Shown: positions 1-6,040 of the stretch, piece after piece
Layout: every line of letters begins with the position of its first letter
Numbering within the stretch: the first letter of the stretch is position 1
The notes under the pieces: model-generated
Seen by the model: the letters and a program-made list of their open reading frames with translations, nothing else
Told to the model about the DNA's origin: nothing
The model's database searches: none
Position numbers and translations under genes: made by a program
Source of the DNA: Candidatus Aegiribacteria sp.
GTDB taxonomy: Bacteria; Fermentibacterota; Fermentibacteria; Fermentibacterales; Fermentibacteraceae
Assembly: GCA_030634715.1 (NCBI GenBank)
Contig: DAOWAG010000091.1
Span: forward strand, 1-6,040
Length of the DNA stretch: 6,040 nt
Direction of reading: 5' to 3'

Positions 1-425
1 AATTCCTCCTCATGAAGCCTGACTCCGGTTGAGAGTACAAGGCTTGTTGAAAAGGCTGGAAAGATTATCAGCTCTTGTCTGGACTCTTTCGATGATTCAA
101 CGTGGTCGGGCTTTCCCTCCTGAAATTCTCTTTGACCGGTGATGTGTGTAGTTCTGGATTCCACTCGCGAGATCCTCCTGAATATTTCAACGGTAGCATC
201 AACCTTCCAGAAAGGCAGAAGAATTGTCCCTGAATCGTTACAGCGGGTGAATTCAATCTCAACAGGAGCTAATTTATCACCTAACACAAGGCATCTACCG
301 CATTCATTACAGAAAAAAATAATATCGGTTGATAGCCCGTTAAGATCATTCCCACAATCGGGACACCTCAGAACAGTAATATTCAAGAACTTACTCTGCA
401 TTCCAATATTGTTTGAATCAGACAA
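1..425 (-). CDS. Zinc-ribbon protein, third of a tandem trio (partial, C-terminus beyond the left edge)
   Basis: The frame stays open for 141 codons from a TTG at 425 to the window edge. Numbered from that TTG, it has a four-cysteine zinc ribbon, C21-x2-C24-x14-C39-x2-C42 (CPDC and CNEC), followed by an extra C45. The 14-residue gap equals that of the two upstream genes, which supports paralogy. After the ribbon comes a 'LLPFW' segment that matches 'YVPFW' at the same relative place in the gene just upstream. I chose TTG because AAAGGGAG lies 8 bases upstream of it; the in-frame ATG at 401 has no usable Shine-Dalgarno sequence. With the TTG start the gene overlaps the preceding stop by 8 bases. 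No membrane helix appears before the edge; one may follow outside the window, as in the two neighbours. Function is unknown. The zinc ribbon could bind a protein or nucleic acid partner, but nothing here decides. Confidence 0.75.
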   Translation of the reverse strand, partial: MSDSNNIGMQSKFLNITVLRCPDCGNDLNGLSTDIIFFCNECGRCLVLGDKLAPVEIEFTRCNDSGTILLPFWKVDATVEIFRRISRVESRTTHITGQREFQEGKPDHVESSKESRQELIIFPAFSTSLVLSTGVRLHEEE

Positions 426-1491
426 TAATTTCGCTCCCTTTTCTGCTGAGTTCACTGAGTATCTTCAACAGACGATGGGTTCCATAGGCGAGTGAGATCG
501 CGATCAGAATTACAACAGGAATACAGCTCGATTGAGTTCCGGTATTCGTTCTGTAATCCAGTTTACCGCTTAACACAAGATCAGTGAGAATCGGCAACAG
601 TCCAGCCCAGAAAACTGCCATCGCGATTGTCAGGATTCTTTTATCCCTCTTCGACAGGGGAAATCGACCCCGCAATACTACACCGGATCGACCATCAACA
701 ACAACCTGAAAAGTCCTGCCGCTGAATCTGAAATCAGTTACCCACAACGGGTAATAAACAAGCATTTCGCGATGTCCGGAAACAAGAATGTACTCCCACC
801 TTTCTTCAAGACCAAAACCGGCACCGGATGCAAGTCTGCGAAGGTATCGCGCTGTTTGTGACTGTGCTTCAACAAGCGACACTATGGGGTCAACGAATAC
901 ACCCTCCCTGCCGACTTCATTCTCAAGTACTTCCAGACCCTCCGGCAGCGAGTCACGCTGAATATCCAATCCCTGGACGGATAGCTGTGTTTCCGCTGAA
1001 AGTGTAGGTATCCCGAGCGGCTCCAGATCAGCTCCACTTATGTTAACACTTCCGGATATTTGTATCTCCCGCTCAACCGCGTTGGAACCGGTTCTGGTTT
1101 TGATTTTTCGGGTTATTGATACCGTGTATCCGGATGATCGCTGCCCATCCGAACCGGAGGCAGGAATTTCAATATCCCGAAAAGTTGGTTCCACACCAAG
1201 TACATAACCATTCACCTGCGCGGTGCAATGCCAGAATGGGACATAGTAAAGAATTGGTCGGCTGACCTTCGCATTATCCGCTCCGCGGGGATTAATACTC
1301 TGCAGTTTCTTCCGGATGGATCGCAGTACATCAATACTCGACCGACTTGATGGCAGTACAAATTTCCCCACAGCATTAGAGAGAAGAAGACTGTTTGAGC
1401 AGCTGGGACAGACAGTATGCGTATCTCCCTCGCAAACCTCAAGAAGTCCGCTACAGGATGGACATGTTAAAGCATATGTTACTTTCTTCAC
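418..1491 (-). CDS. Membrane-anchored zinc-ribbon protein, 357 aa, second of a tandem trio
   Basis: The N-terminal zinc ribbon is C10-x2-C13-x14-C28-x2-C31. There is no signal peptide, so the ribbon should lie in the cytoplasm. Two aromatic-proline modules follow: 'YYVPFW' at 82-87 and 'YYPLW' at 246-250, the second leading into 'VVVDGRSG' at 263-270. The latter aligns without gaps to residues 133-161 of the preceding gene product. Residues 100-240 are a soluble region I do not recognise. Two hydrophobic stretches, about 286-304 and 320-340, form a probable membrane hairpin, and a short charged tail follows. The start is GTG at 1491, sharing its first base with the TAG stop of the upstream gene; an AAGG lies about 10 bases before it. 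Proteins of this type with a TFIIB-like ribbon are often auto-annotated as primosomal or helicase-like, but no helicase motif is present. Function is unknown. Confidence 0.85.
   Translation of the reverse strand: MKKVTYALTCPSCSGLLEVCEGDTHTVCPSCSNSLLLSNAVGKFVLPSSRSSIDVLRSIRKKLQSINPRGADNAKVSRPILYYVPFWHCTAQVNGYVLGVEPTFRDIEIPASGSDGQRSSGYTVSITRKIKTRTGSNAVEREIQISGSVNISGADLEPLGIPTLSAETQLSVQGLDIQRDSLPEGLEVLENEVGREGVFVDPIVSLVEAQSQTARYLRRLASGAGFGLEERWEYILVSGHREMLVYYPLWVTDFRFSGRTFQVVVDGRSGVVLRGRFPLSKRDKRILTIAMAVFWAGLLPILTDLVLSGKLDYRTNTGTQSSCIPVVILIAISLAYGTHRLLKILSELSRKGSEIIV
434..441 (-). promoter_or_regulatory. Ribosome binding site that favours a TTG start for the third zinc-ribbon gene
   Basis: AAAGGGAG on the minus strand is followed by 8 bases (CGAAATTA) and then TTG at 425, in frame with the downstream CxxC motifs. 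It lies inside the last codons of the upstream gene, as expected for translational coupling. The alternative ATG at 401 is about 32 bases away from it, too far to use it. Confidence 0.5.
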
Positions 1492-2183
1492 TACTTTCGC
1501 GCCTTATTGAGATAAATAACCGTTGCGAGAACCAACAGAAGAATAACAGAGAACCATGTTCGGGAAAGCCAGGAAATACCAACATTTCTAAGAAGCAGGA
1601 AAACAGGGATTGATACAGCCAATCCTGCAATGAGGACAAGGAAAAAGAGCTTTCGAAGTTCCATATCCCTGATATCCGGATCATCCTGAACAGGAGATTC
1701 CCCCAGAAGCTGACCGGATACGCCATCTACCAGCACTCCTTCACTGTATCCATCAAGTTTGAGCATGACAATGTAGAACGGATGAAACACAATTCTAACT
1801 GATGCTTCGTCAATCTTATCTCTGTCAAATGGAATAAACTCGCACGGTTCAGCAATACTCTCATTAAAAATCCTTCTGTCTCCAGCAGGGGGAGAATAAT
1901 CCTCCAGGTCCTGCCATGGCTGGCTGAAACAGGATATAAGAGTTTTGCCTGTCAACGGGTGATCCGCCTCATAATACGGGAAGTATCTCTTCTCAATTGA
2001 AACAACCATTCCAGGTGGGAAGAGACGTTTCACATGTTCTTCGGCAACTGAATGCATGACAATGTTAGGCGTATCAGCAGGTGGATCAACTATTATTCTT
2101 GCATCGCAGTAAGGGCATCTGAGAAAGAAGTCGCTTTCGATTACAGTGTGTTCCGCGCCGCATTGTGTGCAGCTGATCTTCAT
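1491..2183 (-). CDS. Membrane-anchored zinc-ribbon protein, 230 aa, first of a tandem trio
   Basis: The zinc ribbon is C5-x2-C8-x14-C23-x2-C26 (CTQC, CPYC). It is followed by a 'RYFPYYEADHPLTG' segment at 66-79, the likely counterpart of the first PFW module in the next gene. The second module is at 133-161 ('FHPFYIV' then 'VLVDGVSG'); its P135, G145, D153, G154, S156 and G157 align without gaps to P248, G258, D266, G267, S269 and G270 of the next protein. Two helices, about 179-198 and 208-225, end in a basic KARK tail, so the soluble part and both termini probably face the cytoplasm. The ATG follows the kinase stop with one base between them, and GGAGA lies 11 bases upstream. It shares its last base with the GTG start of the following gene. 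It is shorter than its paralogue mainly in the middle region. No enzyme motif is visible and the function is unknown. Confidence 0.85.
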   Translation of the reverse strand: MKISCTQCGAEHTVIESDFFLRCPYCDARIIVDPPADTPNIVMHSVAEEHVKRLFPPGMVVSIEKRYFPYYEADHPLTGKTLISCFSQPWQDLEDYSPPAGDRRIFNESIAEPCEFIPFDRDKIDEASVRIVFHPFYIVMLKLDGYSEGVLVDGVSGQLLGESPVQDDPDIRDMELRKLFFLVLIAGLAVSIPVFLLLRNVGISWLSRTWFSVILLLVLATVIYLNKARK

Positions 2184-2184
2184 A

Positions 2185-3720
2185 TCAGATATGATCTCCG
2201 GATACCGCTTTTTTCTTCAAATCTCTGCTCCAGACACATTTTCCAAGAGCTTCACATACATTATCTACCCTTAACGATTTATTAAGAAAGACAGTATTGG
2301 GTCGGGATATCTCATAAACATCTTCATCACTTTTCACCAGAACGATAACAGCCCTGTCCGAAGGGAAGGAATCAAATGATTTTTCTGAATCGGACTTCAA
2401 CAGTTCTGAATCAATGACAAGTAAATTGAACTCATCGTCAGAGCCAATGGCACTGAGGAATTCCTTATCAGATTCATCAGCTGTCATAACGGAGACTGAA
2501 CAGCCAAGGCTCTTAAATATGGTTACCAAAAGATCGGTTTCCATCCCGCTGTAACCAGCAATCGCAATCGAGGGAATAAAATCATTTGCGGTCTCTATTG
2601 AAATTCGATCAGCAACGGGTAGATAAACCGTAAATGTTGAACCTTCATCCAGTTCAGAATGCACAACATAATATCCATGGAAACTGTGCACAATCGAATA
2701 AACTGCTGAGAGCCCCAGCCCCCTGCCCTTTCCCTTTGTGGAAAAGAATGGATCGAATACTGCAAGCAGATCATTTTCTGAAATCCCGCACCCTTTATCC
2801 GCAACGGAGATCATGACATAATCCCCGGCAGGAATCGGTTTCATATCTTCTTCCAACTCAATTCTGCATGAAGTGAGAGCTACAGAACCCTTTCCATCCA
2901 AAGCTTCAGCGGCGTTCAGTAAAAGGTTTATGACCACCTGTTCCAGAAGATCTGAGGGAATTCCCACATAACCGGTTCGATCAGGATATGCAAGGCTTAA
3001 TTCTATATCAGGAAAGAGAACTGAGAGGGTTCCAAATGTGCTTTTCAGTACATTCTCGACAAGGGTTATTCCCTCTCTCGAATCGGCACTAAGCTGCCCG
3101 GTTGAGAGGCAGGAAACCAGCGAACTGATTCTGCCAATTACTTCCTCCGCTTCATTGATCGATGAAAGAACAACATCTCTGTCATTCTGACTCCTTCTGA
3201 TCCTCGACATCCGCGCGAGTAATACTGTAAGGAGATCATCAAGGTTGTGCGCAACCCCTTCGGCCAGGGCTTTAAGAACACCGGATCTCTGAACTTTCAG
3301 AGAAGCTTTATCTATATGCCATCTTGAACTTACATCTCTGAACACAACACTCCTGATCGTATTCCGATCAGATTTGTCGCTAAAGGATAGATACATGCTG
3401 CCTCTGACAAGTCGCTCGGTTCCATCAGCTGAAATCAGAATAGTGGCAATGGGGAATGTGAATGCACCATCCTCTGTAACTCCTTCAGATATATGTTCGG
3501 AAAGTGGTTCACGATTTTTTTGAATAATAAACCTGCAGGTCTCCCATAGAGGTTTCCCTCGTACATCTTCCTCACTTAATCCGATCAGGCTGGAAGCTTC
3601 CCGATTCATGAACGTAATCATTTCATTCTCATCAAGCAGCACTATGGCATCTGAAACAGCTGTCAGCATAGATCTGATATCCGGTGGCAGAGGCGCTGTT
3701 TTCTTTTTCTTAGCTACCAT
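2185..3720 (-). CDS. Soluble PAS-domain histidine kinase with a degenerate receiver-like C-terminal domain
   Basis: The 511-residue protein has no signal peptide or membrane helix, so it should sense something in the cytoplasm. A PAS domain spans about 15-130. The dimerisation helix carries the likely phospho-acceptor H158 in 'EGVAHNLDDLLTV'. The ATPase domain is complete: N-box with N265 and N269 ('NLLLNAAEAL'), G1 'DKGCGI' at 308-313, F-box 'FDPFFSTKGKG' at 322-332, and G2 'GRGLGLS' at 332-338. Residues 383-496 look like a receiver fold: D437 ends the 'LLVID' strand and K481 follows 'TVFLN'. However, the paired acidic residues expected after the first strand are G389 and Y390, so phospho-transfer there is doubtful. 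Its ATG overlaps the end of the carboxypeptidase gene by 7 bases; the Shine-Dalgarno signal is weak, which suggests coupled translation. No partner response regulator is in the window, so its output is unknown. Confidence 0.9.
   Translation of the reverse strand: MVAKKKKTAPLPPDIRSMLTAVSDAIVLLDENEMITFMNREASSLIGLSEEDVRGKPLWETCRFIIQKNREPLSEHISEGVTEDGAFTFPIATILISADGTERLVRGSMYLSFSDKSDRNTIRSVVFRDVSSRWHIDKASLKVQRSGVLKALAEGVAHNLDDLLTVLLARMSRIRRSQNDRDVVLSSINEAEEVIGRISSLVSCLSTGQLSADSREGITLVENVLKSTFGTLSVLFPDIELSLAYPDRTGYVGIPSDLLEQVVINLLLNAAEALDGKGSVALTSCRIELEEDMKPIPAGDYVMISVADKGCGISENDLLAVFDPFFSTKGKGRGLGLSAVYSIVHSFHGYYVVHSELDEGSTFTVYLPVADRISIETANDFIPSIAIAGYSGMETDLLVTIFKSLGCSVSVMTADESDKEFLSAIGSDDEFNLLVIDSELLKSDSEKSFDSFPSDRAVIVLVKSDEDVYEISRPNTVFLNKSLRVDNVCEALGKCVWSRDLKKKAVSGDHI
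2195..2199 (-). promoter_or_regulatory. Ribosome binding site of the first zinc-ribbon gene
   Basis: GGAGA on the minus strand lies 11 bases before the ATG at 2183, inside the end of the kinase gene. It supports this ATG and coupling to kinase translation. Confidence 0.5.
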
Positions 3721-5891
3721 ACGACAATTGCTCTTCTTGTCAGACGTGTATGCGATGCATCAAGAACACAGAAATACAAACCTCCAGGTACTTCAGATCC
3801 GTTGGAATCGGTACAGTTCCAGTAAGCAGTATGGGCTCCAGGTGTGCTTATCTGATCTGATATATCCACAATTCTCCTGCCGGAAAGATCGTAGATAACC
3901 AGATCGGCACTTCCGGCATCCTGTGAGGATACTGTTACCGGAATGCAGGCCATCCCGGAAACAGGATTGGGGCTGATATGTCCGAGGCTTGTTTGACCTG
4001 AAGGGCGTACTTCAGGGGAAATTCCAAGATCGATCTGCGCCAGAACAGCGTCGGAAGGCCAGGATGGCCCGAAATCAGGATCCATCGTTACAACACGGAA
4101 CCAGAATTCCCCTGATGAGTGTTCTGTGAACGTATATGAGTTTACAGGAATTTCAAGATCCACAAACTCGTTCTCGTCCCATACTTCTACTCTTATATCA
4201 TCTATATAGAGATCGCTTGCGCTACCGGTTGTCTCCCATCTGAAATTGAGAGTATCACCCTGCCACTCATCCAGCTCATGTATGGAGAGCCGCCAGTTGG
4301 GATCGTTCCGGCCGAATGTCTGGAGATAATACCAGTTATCACCGCCATCGTCCGATACTTCAATACTGCCCTGGCAGCTTCCATCGGGAATATTGTAGTA
4401 AGCCCAGAAACTCAGTCTTCCTCCGCCGTTCTCAGGTATCACAACCGTCTCGGTCCAGGTCATCGTACCGGTTCCGCCTGAAAGGTAACTGCTTGGGCCG
4501 GAATGGTACTGCGAAGTGGTAGTGCTCCAGTTGTTCATTGTAAATGGACCTCCGCTTCCATCATCATCGAGCGGAATCTCATAACCGGAAAGCTCCTGAA
4601 GAGCATACATTGCAGGCATTGAAGCCATATTCCAGGTAATTGTGAAGGGTATGGACACAGGTCCGATTTCGTCAATTTCAACTATATCCGGAACGTGCGG
4701 ATCAAGGGGGCATCCGGCAAGGAACGCTGTAACAAGATAACTTCTGAGATTTCTCCTTGAAAGTTTGAAACTTTCTGTAGCCGAAGGCCAGAATCCTGCA
4801 AAATCAGCACCTGTTTCATGGTTCCAGCTCATAGCGCCATATAATCCGTAAGCATGGTCACGCGTATTGCCGGAAGAGTAATAAAGAATCTGGGCAGATG
4901 GAGCGTGCAATTCCCCGGTTGCCCATTGCACCATAATCTCACCCTGAGTGTCATACTGCTCAGCATGAGTAGTTGGATCATCCGTGAATCCCCAGGGATA
5001 TATCATAATATTGCCATACGAATGTGTTGAATGCATCTGAACGGGAGGGTGATCCTGCCAGAAAGCGTCAATATTGCTGACTTCCGGTTCGCTCAGAGGA
5101 CCTGTTCCGCGATAGGTCTCAGAGGACGGGCTGCCGCTCGATCCGGCCCCCCCCCAGCCAACTGACCAGTTTCTATTCAGGTCGACGCCGTAAGAACCGC
5201 CATTGTCACGCCGGTTCTTCCTCCAACTTCCATAACCGTAGTTAAACGGCTCATTGTAGACATAACCGTCCACATTGTTACAGGGAAGGCACCATAATTC
5301 ACGATTATCCAGTACGTATGTAGCCTGGAGACCGCAGAAACCGTCTCGGTCATAATTATCGCAGAGCCACTGCATGAAGAAGCGGAGGTTCCTCATTGAG
5401 GATGGTTCCCTTGCATGGATGAGACCGTCATACCAGCAGTTGGGCAGATCAGGATCATCAACCCAGAAACTGTTATTAGCGGATAACTTAACTACTGTCT
5501 GCGGTCTGCCTTCGATAGTTGTACCTATTGAAGTAGGTGAGCTGGTGATATCCGGATATTCACTGTGCAGCTCATCCATCCAGGTGGATATCTCACTCCA
5601 GGTCATGAAAATACCGGTATTCCTGCCTCCACCGTCATATCTGTTGTTGTAAAATCGTCCAAGATCATCGATCCTTGTAGTGAATGGTAATCCAGATCTT
5701 AGAAGCGCACCATATTCGTATTCATTAGCGATGAAATCGATCGATCCATCATCGTAAACATGAATGATCTCAGCGGATATGGAAAGGAATCTGGCCAGTT
5801 CCCGGTCACTGAGAGGTTTGTAATTAAGAAGTGAATACTGACTTCCAGCTGCGATTACTGATACAAATAGAACGAATGCTATATATCTCAT
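3714..5891 (-). CDS. Secreted M14-family zinc carboxypeptidase with C-terminal sorting-type domain
   Basis: This exopeptidase should cleave C-terminal residues from peptides outside the cell. A signal peptide covers about 1-17, and 18-92 resembles an M14 prodomain. The M14 domain (about 93-398) has zinc ligands H159 and E162 ('HARE') and H290 ('THSYG'). It also has substrate-binding R224 ('SWRKNR') and N239-R240 ('DLNRNW'), Y337 in the position of carboxypeptidase A Tyr248, and catalytic E359 in 'SWNHETG'. Residues 402-436 and 571-620 read as two halves of an Fn3-like domain with a MAM/jelly-roll-like domain (about 441-570, ending 'LYIDDIRVEV') between them. Residues 631-725 form a FlgD-like/T9SS-type C-terminal domain ('ISPNP', 'YDLSGRRI', 'VPGGLY'). 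The ATG at 5891 has GGAGG 9 bases upstream. It heads the operon and overlaps the kinase start. A run of nine G lies in the catalytic domain. The family is certain; substrate preference and final location are inferred. Confidence 0.95.
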   Translation of the reverse strand: MRYIAFVLFVSVIAAGSQYSLLNYKPLSDRELARFLSISAEIIHVYDDGSIDFIANEYEYGALLRSGLPFTTRIDDLGRFYNNRYDGGGRNTGIFMTWSEISTWMDELHSEYPDITSSPTSIGTTIEGRPQTVVKLSANNSFWVDDPDLPNCWYDGLIHAREPSSMRNLRFFMQWLCDNYDRDGFCGLQATYVLDNRELWCLPCNNVDGYVYNEPFNYGYGSWRKNRRDNGGSYGVDLNRNWSVGWGGAGSSGSPSSETYRGTGPLSEPEVSNIDAFWQDHPPVQMHSTHSYGNIMIYPWGFTDDPTTHAEQYDTQGEIMVQWATGELHAPSAQILYYSSGNTRDHAYGLYGAMSWNHETGADFAGFWPSATESFKLSRRNLRSYLVTAFLAGCPLDPHVPDIVEIDEIGPVSIPFTITWNMASMPAMYALQELSGYEIPLDDDGSGGPFTMNNWSTTTSQYHSGPSSYLSGGTGTMTWTETVVIPENGGGRLSFWAYYNIPDGSCQGSIEVSDDGGDNWYYLQTFGRNDPNWRLSIHELDEWQGDTLNFRWETTGSASDLYIDDIRVEVWDENEFVDLEIPVNSYTFTEHSSGEFWFRVVTMDPDFGPSWPSDAVLAQIDLGISPEVRPSGQTSLGHISPNPVSGMACIPVTVSSQDAGSADLVIYDLSGRRIVDISDQISTPGAHTAYWNCTDSNGSEVPGGLYFCVLDASHTRLTRRAIVVW

Positions 5892-5900
5892 ATTGATGAT

Positions 5901-5905
5901 CCTCC
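5901..5905 (-). promoter_or_regulatory. Ribosome binding site of the carboxypeptidase gene
   Basis: GGAGG on the minus strand lies 9 bases before the ATG at 5891. It rules out the out-of-frame ATG that immediately precedes it and fixes the start directly before the hydrophobic signal peptide. Confidence 0.8.
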
Positions 5906-5931
5906 ATATGGGGAAGATAGGAGCGGTTCAT

Positions 5932-5951
5932 TATTATTGATAAACATAATA
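5932..5951. repeat. Short inverted repeat in the divergent intergenic region
   Basis: TATTAT (5932-5937) and ATAATA (5946-5951) form a perfect 6-base dyad around an 8-base spacer. It sits between the divergent starts and overlaps the proposed -10 box, a place where an operator would act. The arms are pure A/T in an A/T-rich stretch, so chance is a real alternative. Confidence 0.25.
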
Positions 5952-5974
5952 CACTGTTTTTGAATATAAGTCAT
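5946..5974 (-). promoter_or_regulatory. Candidate sigma70-type promoter for the minus-strand operon
   Basis: On the minus strand, ATGACT (5974-5969, 4 of 6 to TTGACA) and TATTAT (5951-5946, 5 of 6 to TATAAT) are separated by 17 bases. Transcription would start near 5939, leaving a leader of roughly 48 bases before the carboxypeptidase ATG. The region is AT-rich, so chance matches are likely, and promoter consensus in this lineage is not known. Confidence 0.3.
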
Positions 5975-5980
5975 AGGAGG
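5975..5980 (+). promoter_or_regulatory. Ribosome binding site of the right-edge gene
   Basis: AGGAGG lies 5 bases before the ATG at 5986. This strong, well-placed signal is the main support that the short right-edge frame is a real gene start. Confidence 0.8.
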
Positions 5981-5985
5981 CTTTC

Positions 5986-6040
5986 ATGTCAGACAGTTTC
6001 AGAGCACAGATTCGTCAGGGCATACCGGATTCAATACCAG
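5986..6040 (+). CDS. hutU: Start of a probable urocanate hydratase gene (partial, cut by the right edge)
   Basis: Only 18 codons are visible, reading MSDSFRAQIRQGIPDSIP. The 'F..QI.QGIP..IP' pattern resembles the N-terminus of urocanate hydratases, where a segment like 'I.QGIP.ELP' comes right after the start. That enzyme converts urocanate to imidazolonepropionate in histidine breakdown, in the cytoplasm, with tightly bound NAD. A strong AGGAGG precedes the ATG. The gene diverges from the carboxypeptidase operon and shares a 94-base intergenic region with it. The NAD-binding and catalytic regions lie outside the window, so the call rests on a short match recalled from the family. That it is a gene start is much surer than its product. 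Confidence 0.5.
   Translation, partial: MSDSFRAQIRQGIPDSIP

Noticed and set aside
68..262. Minus-strand 64-codon frame
   Set aside because: It is an out-of-frame shadow of the partial third zinc-ribbon gene, whose frame carries CPDC/CNEC at the family spacing.
139..495. Plus-strand open frame of 118 codons
   Set aside because: It lies opposite the zinc-ribbon genes, whose CxxC motifs and paralogy show the minus strand is coding. It has no recognisable domain.
1451..1726. Hydrophobic minus-strand 91-codon frame that looks like a small membrane protein
   Set aside because: It is the alternate frame of the membrane-helix end of the 230-residue zinc-ribbon gene, so its hydrophobicity is a by-product of T-rich codons.
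418..2183. Primosomal or helicase-type identity for the zinc-ribbon proteins
   Set aside because: Only a short zinc ribbon is shared. There are no Walker or helicase motifs, and both complete proteins end in membrane helices.
3608..3898. Plus-strand 96-codon frame across the kinase/carboxypeptidase junction
   Set aside because: It is opposite two well-supported genes with conserved motifs, and it has no domain or ribosome binding site that I can see.
5937..5970. Plus-strand promoter for the right-edge gene (TTGATA with TTGAAT or TATAAG)
   Set aside because: With 17-base spacing the -10 box matches only 4 of 6. The better TATAAG is 22 bases from the -35 and would put the transcript start inside the ribosome binding site.

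Overview
The window holds one tightly packed operon on the minus strand, read from right to left, and the start of a divergent gene at the right edge. The organism looks like a bacterium of the FCB group or a related uncultured phylum (Fermentibacteria-type lineages would fit). The argument is a secreted M14 carboxypeptidase that ends in a FlgD-like/T9SS-type C-terminal domain, together with a PAS histidine kinase. No marker gene is present, so this placement is inference.

Layout from right to left: (i) 5986-6040 (+) is the first 18 codons of a gene whose N-terminus resembles urocanate hydratase (hutU). (ii) 5892-5985 is an AT-rich divergent intergenic region with a strong ribosome binding site for each gene, one plausible minus-strand promoter and a short dyad. 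(iii) 3714-5891 (-) is a 725-residue secreted zinc carboxypeptidase: signal peptide, prodomain-like region, M14 catalytic domain, an Fn3-like domain apparently split by an inserted jelly-roll domain, and a C-terminal sorting-type domain. (iv) 2185-3720 (-) is a soluble PAS histidine kinase with a degenerate receiver-like tail. (v) 1491-2183, 418-1491 and 1-425 (-, the last cut by the window edge) are three successive genes for zinc-ribbon proteins. All three share the same CxxC-x14-CxxC spacing. The two complete ones also share a gap-free 'P-aromatic ... VDGxSG' module and a C-terminal two-helix membrane anchor, so the genes look like diverged paralogues.

Adjacent genes overlap by 1-8 bases or are 1 base apart, so the five minus-strand genes are probably co-transcribed and translationally coupled from a promoter just upstream of the carboxypeptidase. 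The carboxypeptidase would release C-terminal amino acids from peptides outside the cell. If the right-edge gene is hutU, histidine breakdown starts next door, which suggests an amino-acid-using lifestyle. The kinase and the membrane-anchored zinc-ribbon trio have no assigned function here; no response regulator, transporter or biosynthetic enzyme accompanies them in the window. They are the least explained part of the region. I saw no RNA genes, mobile elements, CRISPR arrays or convincing terminators.
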